From Siphonodentalium dalli (taxonomy: Eukaryota; Mollusca; Scaphopoda; Gadilida; Siphonodentaliidae), in contig CP136067.1 of NCBI GenBank assembly GCA_032622095.1, positions 77,154,705 through 77,218,704 on the forward strand: a stretch of 64,000 nt of DNA. Direction: 5' to 3'. Shown piece after piece: positions 23,872-37,370 of this stretch; the first letter of the stretch is position 1; each line of letters begins with the position of its first letter. A program made the translations under genes and the position numbers. The notes beneath the pieces are model-generated. The model did not search any database, was not told the DNA's origin, and saw only the letters and a list, made by a program, of their open reading frames with translations.

Positions 23872-26800
23872 ACCTAATTGCCTCCCTTTGTCAGAAACAG
23901 CATCTTAACTAGCGAGTTTTACCTTTGAACATACATAATCCAGTATTTACTTGACACTTTCTTTTGAAATAGTAGTAAATGTCTTTTGTTTGGTGACATA
24001 AAACTAAATTTTTTTTATTTCCATGCAAGTGTAATATATGCGCATATTTTTGAAGAGACAAAAAATAGGTTCACTGGTGCTGTCGGTTTCACTGGTGCTG
24101 TCGGCTCCTACAACAGTCAAAAACGCCGACTAGAGTTCTGGCTTAGTGTCGAGATTCAATGACATAAATGATTTCTCATGAAAATGTGACATATATGCTC
24201 AGCTAGCATGTGTAACAGGACCCGTAAGTGAAAAATTAAATGTTATTACAGAATATCGATATCACCTATGTCAGACTTCTGAATAATTTCTCATAATTGT
24301 TAGATATCTGTAATTTCTGGAAAACTTGAACTATTTACTCAGACTTGAGAGAAGATTTATCGGAATTTCAGAGTGACTATATCATTATTAAGTTCTCTAG
24401 GAATCATGGGAACTTTATAAAAATGGTGAAATATTTTCTTGAAAAACATAATCTTTTAAATCTGACAGAATTTTTCAAGACTTTAACCGGTTGGCTGCTA
24501 TTCGACCGTACTGGTTACGGACCTACTTCAACACACCACCAGTAGGCCTTTATGAATAACGGGAACTCAGTGTGTGTTGCATCGCAACCATTCTATTTCG
24601 AAGTTTTAAACAGTGTATGATTTTCACGGTGTTTGAATGATTATATATAGCATTTCAACGGAGTCAGTCTTAGGGTGGTTTTCGCGATAAACCCATGATT
24701 ATTTTCCACTGGAAAATGGTCATAACGCCAACGGCCCAGCACACAACGTCATGGCGTCAGTGAGCAGTGGATAAGTTTCAAGACACTTCGTTACAACTCA
24801 CTATAAAAAGTGTAAAAGTATAAAAATTGAAATATAAACTTTATTATACATTTTTCTGGAAGTTTTTGATATATGTTCGGAACTCGAACTGTATTTTGTG
24901 CGACAAACACGGAATTATGTCGGGTCACTGCGCTCTCAAAGCCAATGGTTGCCTATTGTGCTATGGACCTTACCCACTCATACACCGGCCCGGCCATCTT
25001 CCCGAGATAGTCTGTTTTAACGCCAGTTTCAGTCGCAATGCCGTATTCAACGGCTATATTATAGTGTCAGATTTATGTGTGGATGAAATAATTCTATAAC
25101 ATGTAGAGACCACCGACCCCGAAAATAAACTGATTGTTGACTGAACCTAGCGTGAGCACATGAAGACAGTGAAATCCAAATATTGAAAGAGGATCTGGAT
25201 CATGTATCCGCGGCACAGAAAATGTTGCCCATGGGAGTCATGAATGTGGCAAATTCCATGACAGCAGACTATCAGTTATGGTGATATACCAACACAATAC
25301 CGTTAAAATAAACTACCCGATTGGTAATAAATATACCCCGTATGAGAATCATGTAATTTTGATGAACTTTCGGACATTATCACCATCGGTGTGCCTTTTA
25401 TTGGACTCTCGTCACCGTACCTGTCCAAACACCACATTTATAATTCAGCGTATTAATTCTCCGGAACAATAACGATAACTCCGATGATGACAGACACCGG
25501 TAGTTAATTATAGTGCGCGACGGACATGCGCACTCATTTCAGGGCGGCTCACAAATATCATAAATTTTTAATTCAGTTTCTATCGATTCAGATTTCGACG
25601 CGACGCACTCGGTTTTATTGCAGATGCAGAATGAGACTGGAGTCCATTAGCAGAGAATTGCTGGTCTGGGCGTTATGACTGACGCATGCGCGGGGTCAAA
25701 TGTCAACCATTCGTGACTTGAACTAATGAGGCTTTTTATGAGGATTAATAAACCCGCTGTATCAACTATAAGTCCAATTTTCAATAAGTACGCACTTTTG
25801 GAAGGATTGCCAAGTTTCGAAAGTGCGGTTATATGAAAGTGTTTGAAACTAGCTTATGCATATGATAAATTCACCCCGCCCCTGTGTTTACTCATCTAAG
25901 AATGAATATTAACTTCGTTAATATATATTTGCACCCCATTGAGTCGATTTTAAATCCCATTTGATTAAATGCCAGAACGTTATGACCGAATTGAATTTGC
26001 TGCTTTGTGATATAAGGTAAAATAATGTTGAAACATTTCGAATATATCAGAATATGCGAAAAACTGTAAATCACTTGCACATTGTTTCATTTTTTGAAAT
26101 GGTCCTTTGGAATTACACCGTGACGTCGGTTGTTTGGCAAATGGGACTGGAAATTGGCTTGGTTGGGGTAAAAATTATAAGTTGTGATAGCAGGTGACAG
26201 CGGAACATATATATATATATATATATTACACAATTTGCCTAATATCTCAGCTTGAATATTTCAGTGTCGATTCGCCAAAAAGAGAATAGAAAAATTGAGG
26301 TGTTTATGTTATTCAAAGCATTCTTCCATACTATTAGAAACATAAAAGCTAGAATCAAAATCTAAAGTTTTCTGTGCTTGGCCGAAACGGAATATTGTGC
26401 GCGAAGTGTTGGGAAGATTTTACGACCTGCTACTTCTACGCTTCGTCTTTAATTACGTCGGTGTGAGGCCGACAACCTAACGAAACACGACCCCTTTCAG
26501 GAGTAAAATTCGCTGTCCCTAAATCAAGTTTATAGGTCGAAAGCAAGCAAGTTTATGTGGAAACTCCATTTTATGGAGCGTCTTCGTTAAATTACTAATT
26601 TTTTATGTCCCAATCCGATTTGATTACTGCGAACGTAACAATAACATTCTGTGTGGCATTGTTGACCTCGTAACGACCTTTCGTAACCACACTGATTACT
26701 TTTATTACTGTATCATCCTAAATTTACGTCATAAAAAGTTAATTGAGTGATACTTTTAGTTTTATTTCGGATGGAAATCTCTCCCTTCATTACACATCGA

Positions 26801-27580
26801 AGATACAAGCATCATGTCCCTCGAAAGTAAACAACACAGACGATTTATATTAGTGACACTCTTTTGTTAAAATTTGAATAGGACAATTTTGTTTCATTCA
26901 AGTGCAAAGAACGAAGTTTGTAGTAATCTTTCGATATAAAGCAATCACAATCAACGCAGAGTAAATCTCTGCGCATGGTGTCATGCAGAACATTTAAGAC
27001 AATTATCATTATTTGTTCCTTAATTTAAATTTTATGGAATGCGAACAGTCCCGTCCAGCAAATCGTTCGGGTACGATTTTACACATTCAACGAAGCACGT
27101 TCACAATGAAACATATCAATATACTCCAATATTACCATTGTCTTAGTTTAATAAAACTAGGTATTATTTACCAGATATGAGTTACAGCAAATGTATTCTC
27201 CCATTAAATATACACTATTGTCATCAACATTTTCCGTATAGACCAAGAGCACAAAGGGTTTCAATTACAATATCGCGTATATGAAAGGTATCATGCCCGC
27301 CATTTGGTATCACCCTTTAACCATCGCAGAAAACCCATTTTTTAAGTTACGCAGTCTTAAGTTCAGGGACAAGAGTCGCTAAAAAAGTCCACCAAAATAG
27401 CTTTGAATTACAATGTCGCGTTCATCCACAATTGTTGGGTCAGATACCCACCAATGTTTGCTGATCATAAAAATATAGCGCAAGAAACGAATATTCTTGG
27501 CGTTTATGGATAAGTGGCGTGTTTGGTACCCACCCTCCTGTACTATGTTTTAATTTTAATTATAGTCCATGCGATATTGA
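23872..27580. other. Gene-free stretch
   Basis: Contains an 18-bp direct duplication (ttcactggtgctgtcggt) at 24071-24106 and a (TA)n run at about 26208-26226. No frame is supported by motifs or splice sites. Confidence 0.5.
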
Positions 27581-27584
27581 CGAA

Positions 27585-27898
27585 GGGGCATCGGTGGCAT
27601 AGTCGGCAAGGGGCTCTGCTCCAGACCGGCTCGCTCTCCAGCGCTGGCGATATGGGTTCAATTCCCGGTGGAATCATCGCTAAATTTGTATCCCATATCG
27701 CTATCTGGGTGAGTTACCAGTTACTTGCCGATGGTTGGTGGTTTCTCCGCGCACAATGGGTCATTCTTCCAGCCAATGAGATCACTGCTAGATTTACTTT
27801 AGTGCACCGTCTGTCCATCCACCAATAAAAATGACAATGTCGTGATATGTCCTTGGCTGCTGAAAACGACGTTATACACGAATACATAAATAAATATA
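27585..27898 (+). mobile_element. tRNA-derived SINE
   Basis: The head carries a good RNA polymerase III A box (TGGCATAGTCGG, 27595-27606) and B box (GGTTCAATTCC, 27655-27665) at tRNA-like spacing. A body of about 200 bp follows. The 3' part contains 'ggctgctgaaaacgacgttatac' (about 27854-27876) and ends in an ATAAATAAATA tail. The same 3' motif closes the second SINE at 34265-34505. The 104-codon frame running through it is incidental. A real tRNA gene is excluded because the acceptor stem does not close. Confidence 0.8.
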
Positions 27899-27899
27899 T

Positions 27900-29612
27900 G
27901 ACGAAACCTCGCACCAAATGACACCAAATTTCACCGAACCAGTTATCGTCCTTGTTCTGTCTCCTAACTTTCTTCGGATACCAACAAGCACACCAGACAA
28001 GATGGTGTCCAATATGACGGCCGTGTCTGGTCAGTTGTATCTGCATGTGTTTGATGGGTCATTCCTGTTCTCATGTATAAGACAATAAGGCATTGTGTTG
28101 TCCATTAAAAGACAACTTGGAATTCCTAATCCAAGATGGCAGCCAAAATGGGAAACTTTCCTGATATTTCTGACAAATTACTCCCCGTTGGGTAGAACTG
28201 GCAACCGATTGTGATATGACTTTTTGTTTCTCATCAAGAAGTATTAATCTTACTATGAAATGGGCAAACAGTTGGGTCACAGGCATGTTAATACTACAAA
28301 CATTTTGAAAACAATACCACAGAGGTATACATGTTTTCCAAATTGTATAAAAATATTGCAATGGAAGGGTTGAAACAAACAGTACTTTCATTGTTTCCAT
28401 GAGGTTAGAAAATGTCTACAAAATTCAAAATGGCTATCAAATGGTGGCCGGGATAGCAAAATTGTGAAAATGTAAATATATTGCTTTAAATTCACCACCC
28501 ACCAACACAGACACAGTACAATAATACCACATGTCCAACATGGCTGTCATAAATTAGTGGTGGTGAAAAGGTAGGTGTCGTATAATTGTGCTAAATTAAA
28601 GTGATATTTGTTGGGTAAAATCGGATTTAATTCTCGGTAAATATTGTTTACTTTGCAGTGAGACACCGTTGAGAGAATTAGAAGGGCAAATATAAGTTAC
28701 AAATGTAAGACAATCAGTTCACCCTAGATATAGAGATTTGTCAAAATCGTTCCTATGACGACGTAACCCTATTTTCAGCGAATATTAGAAATCGTCGGGC
28801 ACTAAAAACAGAAATAATTGTTCATGTGGTAATGTTATATAATTGTGGCCAATAAGGTTGGGCAGTCTGAGCCAAATTCAAAATGATTGTCAAAATAGCG
28901 ACCAACAGTACAACGGTCAGTAGATTATGTCATATCTTGGCCACAGTCTTTGGAAACAACACAAACTACTGGCCATGTTGATAAATTACCATCAATTGTA
29001 CAAGCGTTTCTATTATCACAAAATAAACAGTTCCCTTACAGCATATTGGCATGCAACTGCAATCATATTCTGATGCGAACAATCATGACAATTTACTAGA
29101 AGAGTGTACACAAGTTCATCCATCCATTTCTATCTTCATTGATACACTGGTCGTGACATGAAGTGGGTTATGGCAACACACAAGATAACAATTTATTATT
29201 ACCGTATGCACCAACTTCCTGATTTTAAAGGCAGAAATTCCCCTGAATAGATTAAATCTGCTGTCTTATCTAATAAGACCACGACTGTTCAGATACTATT
29301 GCAGCCATGTCATTCTCTCAACATGTCAGTTTCTTGCTTTATATTACTATACTTGAGTTTTGAGGTATTCGAGAAATGCATGGATTGGCGAGATATTGTC
29401 CCCTGACCCAGTTAACAGAGTAAACTATGTTACATGTGTATGCATGTGCGTTTCGTAGATGTTTAAGCTTAGTTTAAAGCTTAGCGAAGCTCCACAATAC
29501 TAAAACCCAGCATTATCCAACAACACAGAACGGAAGTATGATCCATCGGGGGACTCTCACACGATGTGTCCAACGGTGAAGGATGTTTTCGTACAATATA
29601 AACAAAACTCAC
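27900..29612. other. Gene-free stretch with scattered degenerate repeat words
   Basis: Variants of 'caaaatggc(t)g(t)ca' recur near 28131, 28431, 28540 and 28881, in the style of the degenerate arrays at 45.8-46.4 kb, but too diverged to set unit borders. No coding sequence was recognised. Confidence 0.4.
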
Positions 29613-29712
29613 CAAGCAGTACCCATCTCAGTGGAATAATCTTAGCTGGAAATATCAGTCCCGATGCTCTTTCCTGTCTAAGATTAGCAGGATGTTGCGG
29701 ATCTCGTCTGGG
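29613..29712 (-). CDS. Weak candidate exon, unknown
   Basis: On the minus strand, gacattctatag precedes 100 nt of open frame (encoding PRRDPQHPANLRQERASG and onward), followed by the donor CTTG|gtgagt. The pyrimidine tract is poor and only one frame is open. I list it for its strong donor only. Confidence 0.2.
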
Positions 29713-29870
29713 CTATAGAATGTCATAGTGCATGCACGTTATACCTCAGGCATGGTCCAACTGTATTTCGTCCAACTTCCCAAATGAGCGACTGATGCAT
29801 CTGAACATCATTCGAGGTTTGGTGTGATAAAATGGGTAGGGTTAGAAAGCGGCAATCAAAACATATCAGG

Positions 29871-29995
29871 CGATAGTCCTGTCTACGTGGTTACCTCAAA
29901 ACATATTGCATACGATAGTCCTGTCTACGTGGTTACCTCAGACGTACTGCAGGCGATAGTCCTGTCTACGTGGTTACCTCAAAATAATATGCTAA
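29871..29995 (+). repeat. Three-unit ~42-bp tandem repeat
   Basis: The block CGATAGTCCTGTCTACGTGG plus 'ttacctca' starts at 29871, 29913 and 29954, with 12-13-bp variable linkers. The conserved 28-bp core is identical in all three units. Confidence 0.9.
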
Positions 29996-29999
29996 CCTC

Positions 30000-32900
30000 T
30001 CAAATGTATTAAAATCCATTGTTTGTCATCGCTTAATAATGGTTCAGATTCTATACACAATGAAGATGATGATATGTGAAATTCAAGAATGTTCGCCGGA
30101 TAGATCTAGAGCAATTCTTTGTTGAAAAACTCTTGCCATTTTTTTCTGATTTTTTGCTGGATTTATGCAAAACGTGCGTCTCCCCTTAACCAAAGCGAAG
30201 GTGTGAAGGGAAGAATAAGCTTCGTAGCATGATAATACTGTCGCGTAATGAACGCACAACAGCTCAACCACACGCATAAGAGTATACATAGCGTGCTATA
30301 CAAAACTATTATCAAAATCATTTCATAGATACACATTGCCATCAAATAAGACTCGCATATGCCTTATTTCTTGGAATGATTATGATTAATTACACTCCTT
30401 ACACAAGGGTGCGTCCAAAGAGTAGAGCCTAATCGTAATTTGGTGTATCAATTCGGTCAACCGTAACATCGGGGTTTCTGAGAAATCCAAGATTCATAAT
30501 GTAAACAAACTACGGGGTCCTGGTCCGTCCACTATACCTCACAGTTTAAAAACCCAATACAACATAAGAAACTGTTCGTTTGGTACAAATTATTATAGAA
30601 TATAAACTATACTACCAACATCAATGTATTACACGGGTGAAGATATAGTTTTATGTTTTCTAGAGGGCGCGGGGTGTATTTTACTGAAATTAAGCTAATT
30701 ATATTTCTTGGCGCCGCTTAAGATACTAAACGGAGAAGTTTGTCCATTTCCATCCATAAAATGTCACAATAAACAATCATGTCGATTTAAACGAAAATCG
30801 ACGAGTAACGTCGTTATATTGCGTTCCCTATTGACCGAATTTGCGTGAACCTGAATATGTCTTTTGCTTAGTTCATACATATTTGTCCCTTTTCGATTTA
30901 AGAAAATAGTAGGATATATATGGATTATCAGATGAATGTATGTACTATGTATTCTTATGATAACAATTCATTCCTGAATTAAAATGCTTTATTTCGTTTC
31001 GCACGGTACTTTTGGCCTAATTGATGTGCATTAGTTGGAAAATAAAGCTTTGATTTACATGTAGATCTTGTTGTAGATGCGAGGCATCTCGCACCAGCGC
31101 GAAAATGAATGTAAGTCTGAATTAATTCTGTGTTTATAGGGCTTTAATAGAAATATCCGTCAATTTGTTTTATTTTATTTCCAACACCCATATATTTGGG
31201 AGCATAACCAGTTTGTCATGTAAATAAAAACGTTATATAACCATAAACAGGAGAACATTCGGGAGATCGGCGGGGATATGATGGTTGTTGTTAATGGTCG
31301 GGAAGGGTTGTACGTCGACCGAGTTGGGTTGGCCTCTTCCGATTACCAGTACTGTACTAATGGAATTCTGACATATTCAGAGGTGCAGGGTAGACGCCGT
31401 CATTGGCCACGACAGTCCACACAATACTGAATATTATCAGGTACATATATTGTGAAATATAACATCCTGTCCTACCAGAAATGTTCTACTGAGTGACACT
31501 TCAGGTCATCAATAAGGTGAACTCCACAGTTTCCACAAGCTGGGACCCATATATTAGGAGGAGGCTTGGATTAATTGAAGTATAACTAAAATATGAGCAC
31601 AAATAATATATACAGTATATGCACGATGTGAGTACGTGAGTTTCAGAACATGACACATGTTTTCCATATTATTCTGGGTACTAAGAGTTATGGCTCTTGA
31701 TTTTGTGACTGCAAATGAGAACTTTATGCAAACAATTACCAAAATATTGCATTTTCAGACCCAAGGGGCATAAAAGTCAGATGTGTTCGAGTATGATCGA
31801 ATATGATATGTTGGTTCAAAGGTCTCTGGCTTCCAACGTCAATATGACAAAAAATTTTAGAAAATATTTTTTAAATGCAAAAATACAAATTTTTGGGTTC
31901 TAAAATTGGTCCCAGTATATTGAGCCACTGAAAATGCTACTGCTCACCACGGGTGAGGTACTGCTACTGCTCACTACTGGGATCAAGGTAACTTGCACCT
32001 AATTTGTTAAAAGTCTCGGCTGCAGGTATATGGTGTCAGTAACCACTTGGCACCTGGCATTTTGTATTTTTAGATTTAACCCTACTATACTGAGCAAAAA
32101 TATAATTTTGTTTATTTCTCGGCTAAGAAACGAGAATGAGTAGAAACGCTAGAAGTATGACAAACTTCCCACTAGAGGTAAAATAGTTGTCTCACTTTAC
32201 ACTTAACCGGCAAGTACTCAACAGGATGAATAGTAGACGCCAAAATTCGTGTTAGAAAAGGAACACTCCTGCGAACGAACATATACCTGTCGCCTAATCG
32301 CCAAGACGATCGATTTTGCGAGACACTCACGTTAATTGTCTCCATCCAATGTCCTTTTTCGATTGGCTGAAATTTTAGTTTTATATACGTCGACGCAAAA
32401 CGCAGCCGATAGTCATCTCAGGTTTTCAAACCACCAATCAACATGAATTTTTATGGTCGGAGGCGAAGTAGATCGCTTTACCGCCGGATAATAACGACTG
32501 ATGGAAACGCAAACCTTATCTACTCCGTCAGAAGGTCGTAAAAGCTGGCAACAAAGACCGAGATAATGGTACGTCCGGGCACCTTGTCGAACTCGGGAAC
32601 AGCACAATGCTCACAGTTCCCGGTTGCATGAACAAAATCTCGAGGCGAAGTTATTAAATTCGCTTGGCTGCGCAAAGTCAAGTCGAAAACAGAGTGCAGT
32701 TGTACATGATATAATACTCGTGGTATAGTTGTTGGATATTTAGCACATATATGTTTCCCACAGTCCTCTCTGATTCGTATATAGTACACAAAGGAGCATG
32801 ATCTGGACTCAAGTTGTCGTTTAGGTATGCCCCGTGCAACGTAAGTCGTTCTTCATGCTGGCATTGATAGACAAACACATATTCATCAGACTCTTGGCTC

Positions 32901-33087
32901 CCTATTTCAATAATATACAGCTTTCTTACAGAAAACTAATGGTCAAACTCTGTATACATAACTGAATTCGAGTCTATGGGCGGGGGGGGGGGGGATGGAC
33001 ACGAACGAGATAGACAGCTCTAAAGACTAATCCGGAAATAATTGACAATGTCATACTAGTAACAAGGGCTGCTGTATGAACCAATTA
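30000..33087. other. Gene-free stretch
   Basis: Two overlapping minus-strand frames at 32413-32789 have fairly GC-rich codons, but they compete with each other and lack splice support. A 13-G run lies at 32982-32994. Around 32295-32360 the sequence resembles 10333-10400, suggesting another dispersed family member. Confidence 0.4.
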
Positions 33088-33233
33088 GGAGATAAACGTA
33101 CCCTGTTTCGTTGTACATTCTGGGATTCGAGCATGAAAACAGTTTGTGAACGAGCCGGCTTGCCGGCTCGTTCACAAACTGTTTTCATGCTCGAATCCCA
33201 GAATGTACAATGAAACAGGGTACGTTTATCTCC
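33088..33233. repeat. 146-bp almost perfect palindrome with 2-nt loop
   Basis: Two 72-bp arms are separated by tt (33160-33161) and differ at one position (g on the left arm against the base expected from the right arm, near 33110). The left arm begins GGAGATAAACGTACCC and ends GAACGAGCCGGC. The sequence would extrude as a cruciform or fold as a 72-bp RNA hairpin. There is no clear target duplication outside the arms and no protein. Such perfection implies recent origin or ongoing arm homogenisation. Confidence 0.95.
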
Positions 33234-33344
33234 ATTGTAATTCAATCTAGCAAGGAATTTGCAAAAAAAACTCAATAAAAAGTATCATTTAGTCATTTTC
33301 ATGACACGAATCGAGACTTTCATTTTGCCGTTGTCACCGTGCAC

Positions 33345-33700
33345 AAATCGTTGGGTTTGTTCATTGCGTTACTCGGAACACTGCTCCGTAACAATTTCCT
33401 GTGGGGCGGGTTGGCCCGTTTCGCTACTCCGTTCTGCCCCGATGAAATTTTACCGTGCTACATTCAGATTTGATGCACACTGAAGCGGCCGATGAACGGT
33501 ATATATAGACAACAACGCGCGTGCTCGTTACGCTACTCCGTTCTGCGGCGATGAAATTTTACCGTGCTACATTCAGATTTGATGCAAGCCGAAGCGACCG
33601 ATGTCGGTTAAACGAAAATTAAAGTTAGCCAATCTCGGCCAATCAGAATGCTTGTTTTAGTGACAAATACTCAATTGAATTACAATTTGTGATAGACGAC
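33345..33700. repeat. Dispersed repeat with internal 109-bp tandem duplication
   Basis: The block beginning cgctactccgttctgc at 33422 recurs at 33531 and runs to about 33610 in the second copy. The broader segment (33360-33700) parallels 58640-58900 in order: 'cgttactcggaac...aacaatttcctgt', then 'ggccaatcagaatgcttgttttagtga' against 'gaccaatcaaaatgcgcgtttagtga'. A third fragment is at 20876. I see no terminal repeats, so the type of element is unknown. Confidence 0.65.
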
Positions 33701-34264
33701 TGGCATTTTAGGTGTGAGGGAATTTGTCTGAGAACAAACTGCAAGTTGATCGATCGTATTTCTACTTTACGATTTACTCGCAGAGAAGCGATTGGCTTGG
33801 ACAGATTGTATGTAAGTTTTTACAAGAATATTAAAGTACAAAATATGTAATTGCTAAGGTCGCACTCAGTTAGCAAGCAACATATTCTTGCAATATATCT
33901 CAAATAGTTTAATGCCAACTTCAGATAAACAACATTTTAAGCACGGAAACGCAAGACAATATTTAAGCAGGGAATGGCAGTTTTCTTTTCGGAGAATAGT
34001 GGATGTGTCATGCAGTCAAAATTTAAAATAACGTAAGTGTATGTTATTCGACCACTATGTGTCCATATGTGATATAGTGGCTGAATAATGAACACATAAA
34101 CCGAAATGTAAGAAGCATGTTATTTCTGTATTTGCTACTTCCAACTCTACTTGTAACTTGGTAAGATTTGCGGAATATCTTTGCATAGTTTGCGTAGTCA
34201 GTCAGTTGTAATTCGGTGCTCACTCATATAATGCCACCGAGGGGTCCCTGATGACCCAGTTATT

Positions 34265-34505
34265 AAAGGTACGTGGCGCAATAGGTCAACATAAGCCGTC
34301 GATCGCATGCGAATCTGGTTCCAACCCCAATATGCGCGAATTCCTGATCCAAGCTTGGGGGTAGTAGCCCAATTCGTATATCAGGGCACAGTGGGATGAT
34401 TTCCTGGTGAAATTAGCCCTATACGCGGTCTTTCCTCCACTCGTAAAACTGACAACACCGTGATAGGCCTAGCGGCTGAAAAGACGATAAACCTAACATA
34501 AACCA
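34265..34505 (+). mobile_element. Diverged tRNA-derived SINE
   Basis: An exact A-box match (TGGCGCAATAGG, 34275-34286) is followed 42 bp on by a B-box-like GGTTCCAACCC (34317-34327). The 3' end reads 'cggctgaaaagacgataaacc', matching the 3' motif of the SINE at 27.6 kb. The bodies are diverged, so this is an older or different subfamily with a shared tail. Confidence 0.65.
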
Positions 34506-35732
34506 AACTATATAAAGCCATCGAAACAACGCGAGCCACACGAATGTCATTTTGAAAGGTGATTCATGTCACAATCGCAACACACGTATATATGTTTATC
34601 GTTTATATAACAGTCAGTTTTAATCTGAATCTCAGTTTTTTCATTAAGGCGAGTTTTGAAGGCATAATGATCACTATTTATAATTGTGCCAAACTCACGC
34701 CGACGGACTGTGTCGCTATGACCGTATCAATACCTGAAATGTTTTGGTCCGAACATAATCGTGGCAACCTCTATAATTTCAGCTTTTTATCTCAGAAAAT
34801 AAATTGAGGTACATTTACAGAATGACACAAATGCTCATGTAGATGCCCGCAAAACCCGTATATGGCCCAAGTACATGTATTTCCCTCAGCTCAGTCCAAA
34901 TACAAAATGTGATGTGAGCTTCATAGATGTTATGTCCAAGTGACGCCTTTCACATATACTATTAATCCATACCATACTTATACATAATATAGTCGCCCAC
35001 GCACATGTACATGCATATATGGTGATGAATATTTTAAGATCTTGGGGGCTGCTAAATTTTCTCAGATAATATATCTGTTTGTTATTCAAATTAAACTTGC
35101 GGTCAGATTGTGTGACTCAGACATACCTGGGACAAGGGAGTGTAGAATCGTATATATCGATAGAAGGGAATACGAAGCCTATATGTATTAAAGTGACAAA
35201 TATTAGTTTACTGGTGGGCAATATCGTGGTTGTCCTATTTTGCATACAGGTCTATACTCTGGGGTTGGTTGGTTAAAATATGACCTAATTTCTCTTACAA
35301 GCCTGCACGTGGAAAGCTATAAAACCTTTAATAATTTTTCGAAAACATGTGTAGTTTTTCAGATAAGTATCAATATTCCGCATAAAAGCTTTTCTCGATC
35401 AGTGATTGGCTGTCATTAATCCGCTCTCCCGTCTCCATGAGGTTCTATTTACCAAACTTCCCCGTGGTTATAACTGTTGCCCATTGACGCGAGATCTCGC
35501 ACATAGTTTTATGTGGATTTTACTATCCCCAGACTTCTGATTGCCCGTGTAGTGCGACTTCGAGAGGTTGAACAGAGTTTGTGTTGAGAATATTCCTTGA
35601 GCGATTTTGCTTTGAAACATGTTTTATTACCACAAGCAATTTCCTTTAATGTATTCAAATCATTGGCGAGATCTTGTGGAACGTCGATCGTTTAAGGACT
35701 TAACCTTCAAGCGCCACCGACACCTCTTCGAT
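34506..35732. other. Gene-free stretch
   Basis: No exon, repeat or hairpin recognised. Frames of up to 82 codons are AT-rich and lack motifs. Confidence 0.5.
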
Positions 35733-36102
<370 letters not shown>

Positions 36103-36331
36103 GAGAGCGGAAAAGAGATAGAGCGAGACGACACAGAATATTTTTCCCATGTCCAAAAGTTGATTTGCACTTCAAAATAACTCAACGATATTTAACTGCT
36201 AATGATGTCCGTAACACAAAACTTCTATTGTCGTGTACACATCGGGTCGCTAGTCAAGACAATATTGGGCCGGATTGGTCTGATTAGCATATTTGTCCCC
36301 CGAAAAAATAGGGGCGCTATACAAATGAAAC

Positions 36332-36925
36332 CGACCATTTCTGATGGAGTTATGCCACTTTTTTCACTTAGAATTTGCTGATTATTTTTTTGTCCGGTAT
36401 TAACTTGAATATTATTAGACAGAGTGTTATGAAACTTGGTATATGGCCTTCATATGAGAAAGTCCTGATCGAGTTCGAATTTAGGACAGGTCCGACCATT
36501 TCTGACGGAGTGATGTCCCTTTTCGACTTATAATTTGGTGTTTATTCTGTTGTGCGACGGATAATAACTTGAATAGTACTTGATAGAATATCATGAAACT
36601 TGGTTTATATGGTCTTGATGTGAGAAAGGTCCTGTCATGATCGAACTTGGGTTCTGTTCTACCATTTTTGACGAAGTTATGCCTCTTTGTGACTTAAAAA
36701 TTGTGTTATTGTTTCGTTGTCCGGATGAGACCTTGGACAATAAATGGCATACTATATATTATGAAACATTGTGTGTGATCTTCACAATCTTTTCAAATAA
36801 GAAAGTGCAAATTAAGTTCGAATTTGGGTCCGATCCGACAATTTATGGCGGAGTTATGCCCCTTCTCGACTTGGAATTTGCTAATTATTTAATTGTCCAG
36901 GGTATCTAAATCTTGTGCAACATTT
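36332..36925 (+). repeat. Degenerate ~160-180-bp tandem array, four units
   Basis: Units begin with variants of CGACCATTTCTGA.GGAGTTATG at 36332, 36493, 36659 and 36836. Each continues through 'ttcgactta.aatttg', 'atgaaacttggt' and 'gttcgaatttgggtc'. The last unit is incomplete. Related fragments occur at about 1290-1500 and 10.4 kb. The 90-codon frame at 36637-36909 is a translation of the repeat, not a gene. Confidence 0.8.
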
Positions 36926-37370
36926 CCGAACTTAATAATATGAAAAGTAACATCTACCCACTATATGATGCCCATTTAACAGTCAGAGAACACGTTGTCG
37001 TATACCCGCACACGTGACTTAGAAAGAAACATCACTGGTTGATTTGTTGATTGGGGTTAAACGTAGTTTCAGTCTTTAGGCCATACCCCGACTACAAGAA
37101 CTGAACCAGGAAGTCAAAACTATTGTAGCGAAACAACCGTGTGTGTATATAAGGCTTCACATCGGTATAGTTTATAATGTCTGATTTTGCAATGACAATA
37201 TAAAGGATTTTATTAACATGGAGTGAGCCTTGATCAATGCATCAAACTGACAGTCGGTGGCTTACAACGAAGGTCGTCTTCCACCCAACCAGAAGCTTCA
37301 ACCTATAAATACTGTTTTGCGTCTTTCAAACATAAAATGTTTTTCTTCCAGCGTATTGAACTGTTTCAAC
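36926..37370. other. Gene-free stretch
   Basis: No repeat or exon recognised. The 86-codon plus frame at 37223-37483 overlaps the better minus-strand frame. Confidence 0.4.

Noticed and set aside
27585-27670. Functional tRNA gene
   Set aside because: A and B boxes are present, but the acceptor stem does not close and a SINE body and tail follow.
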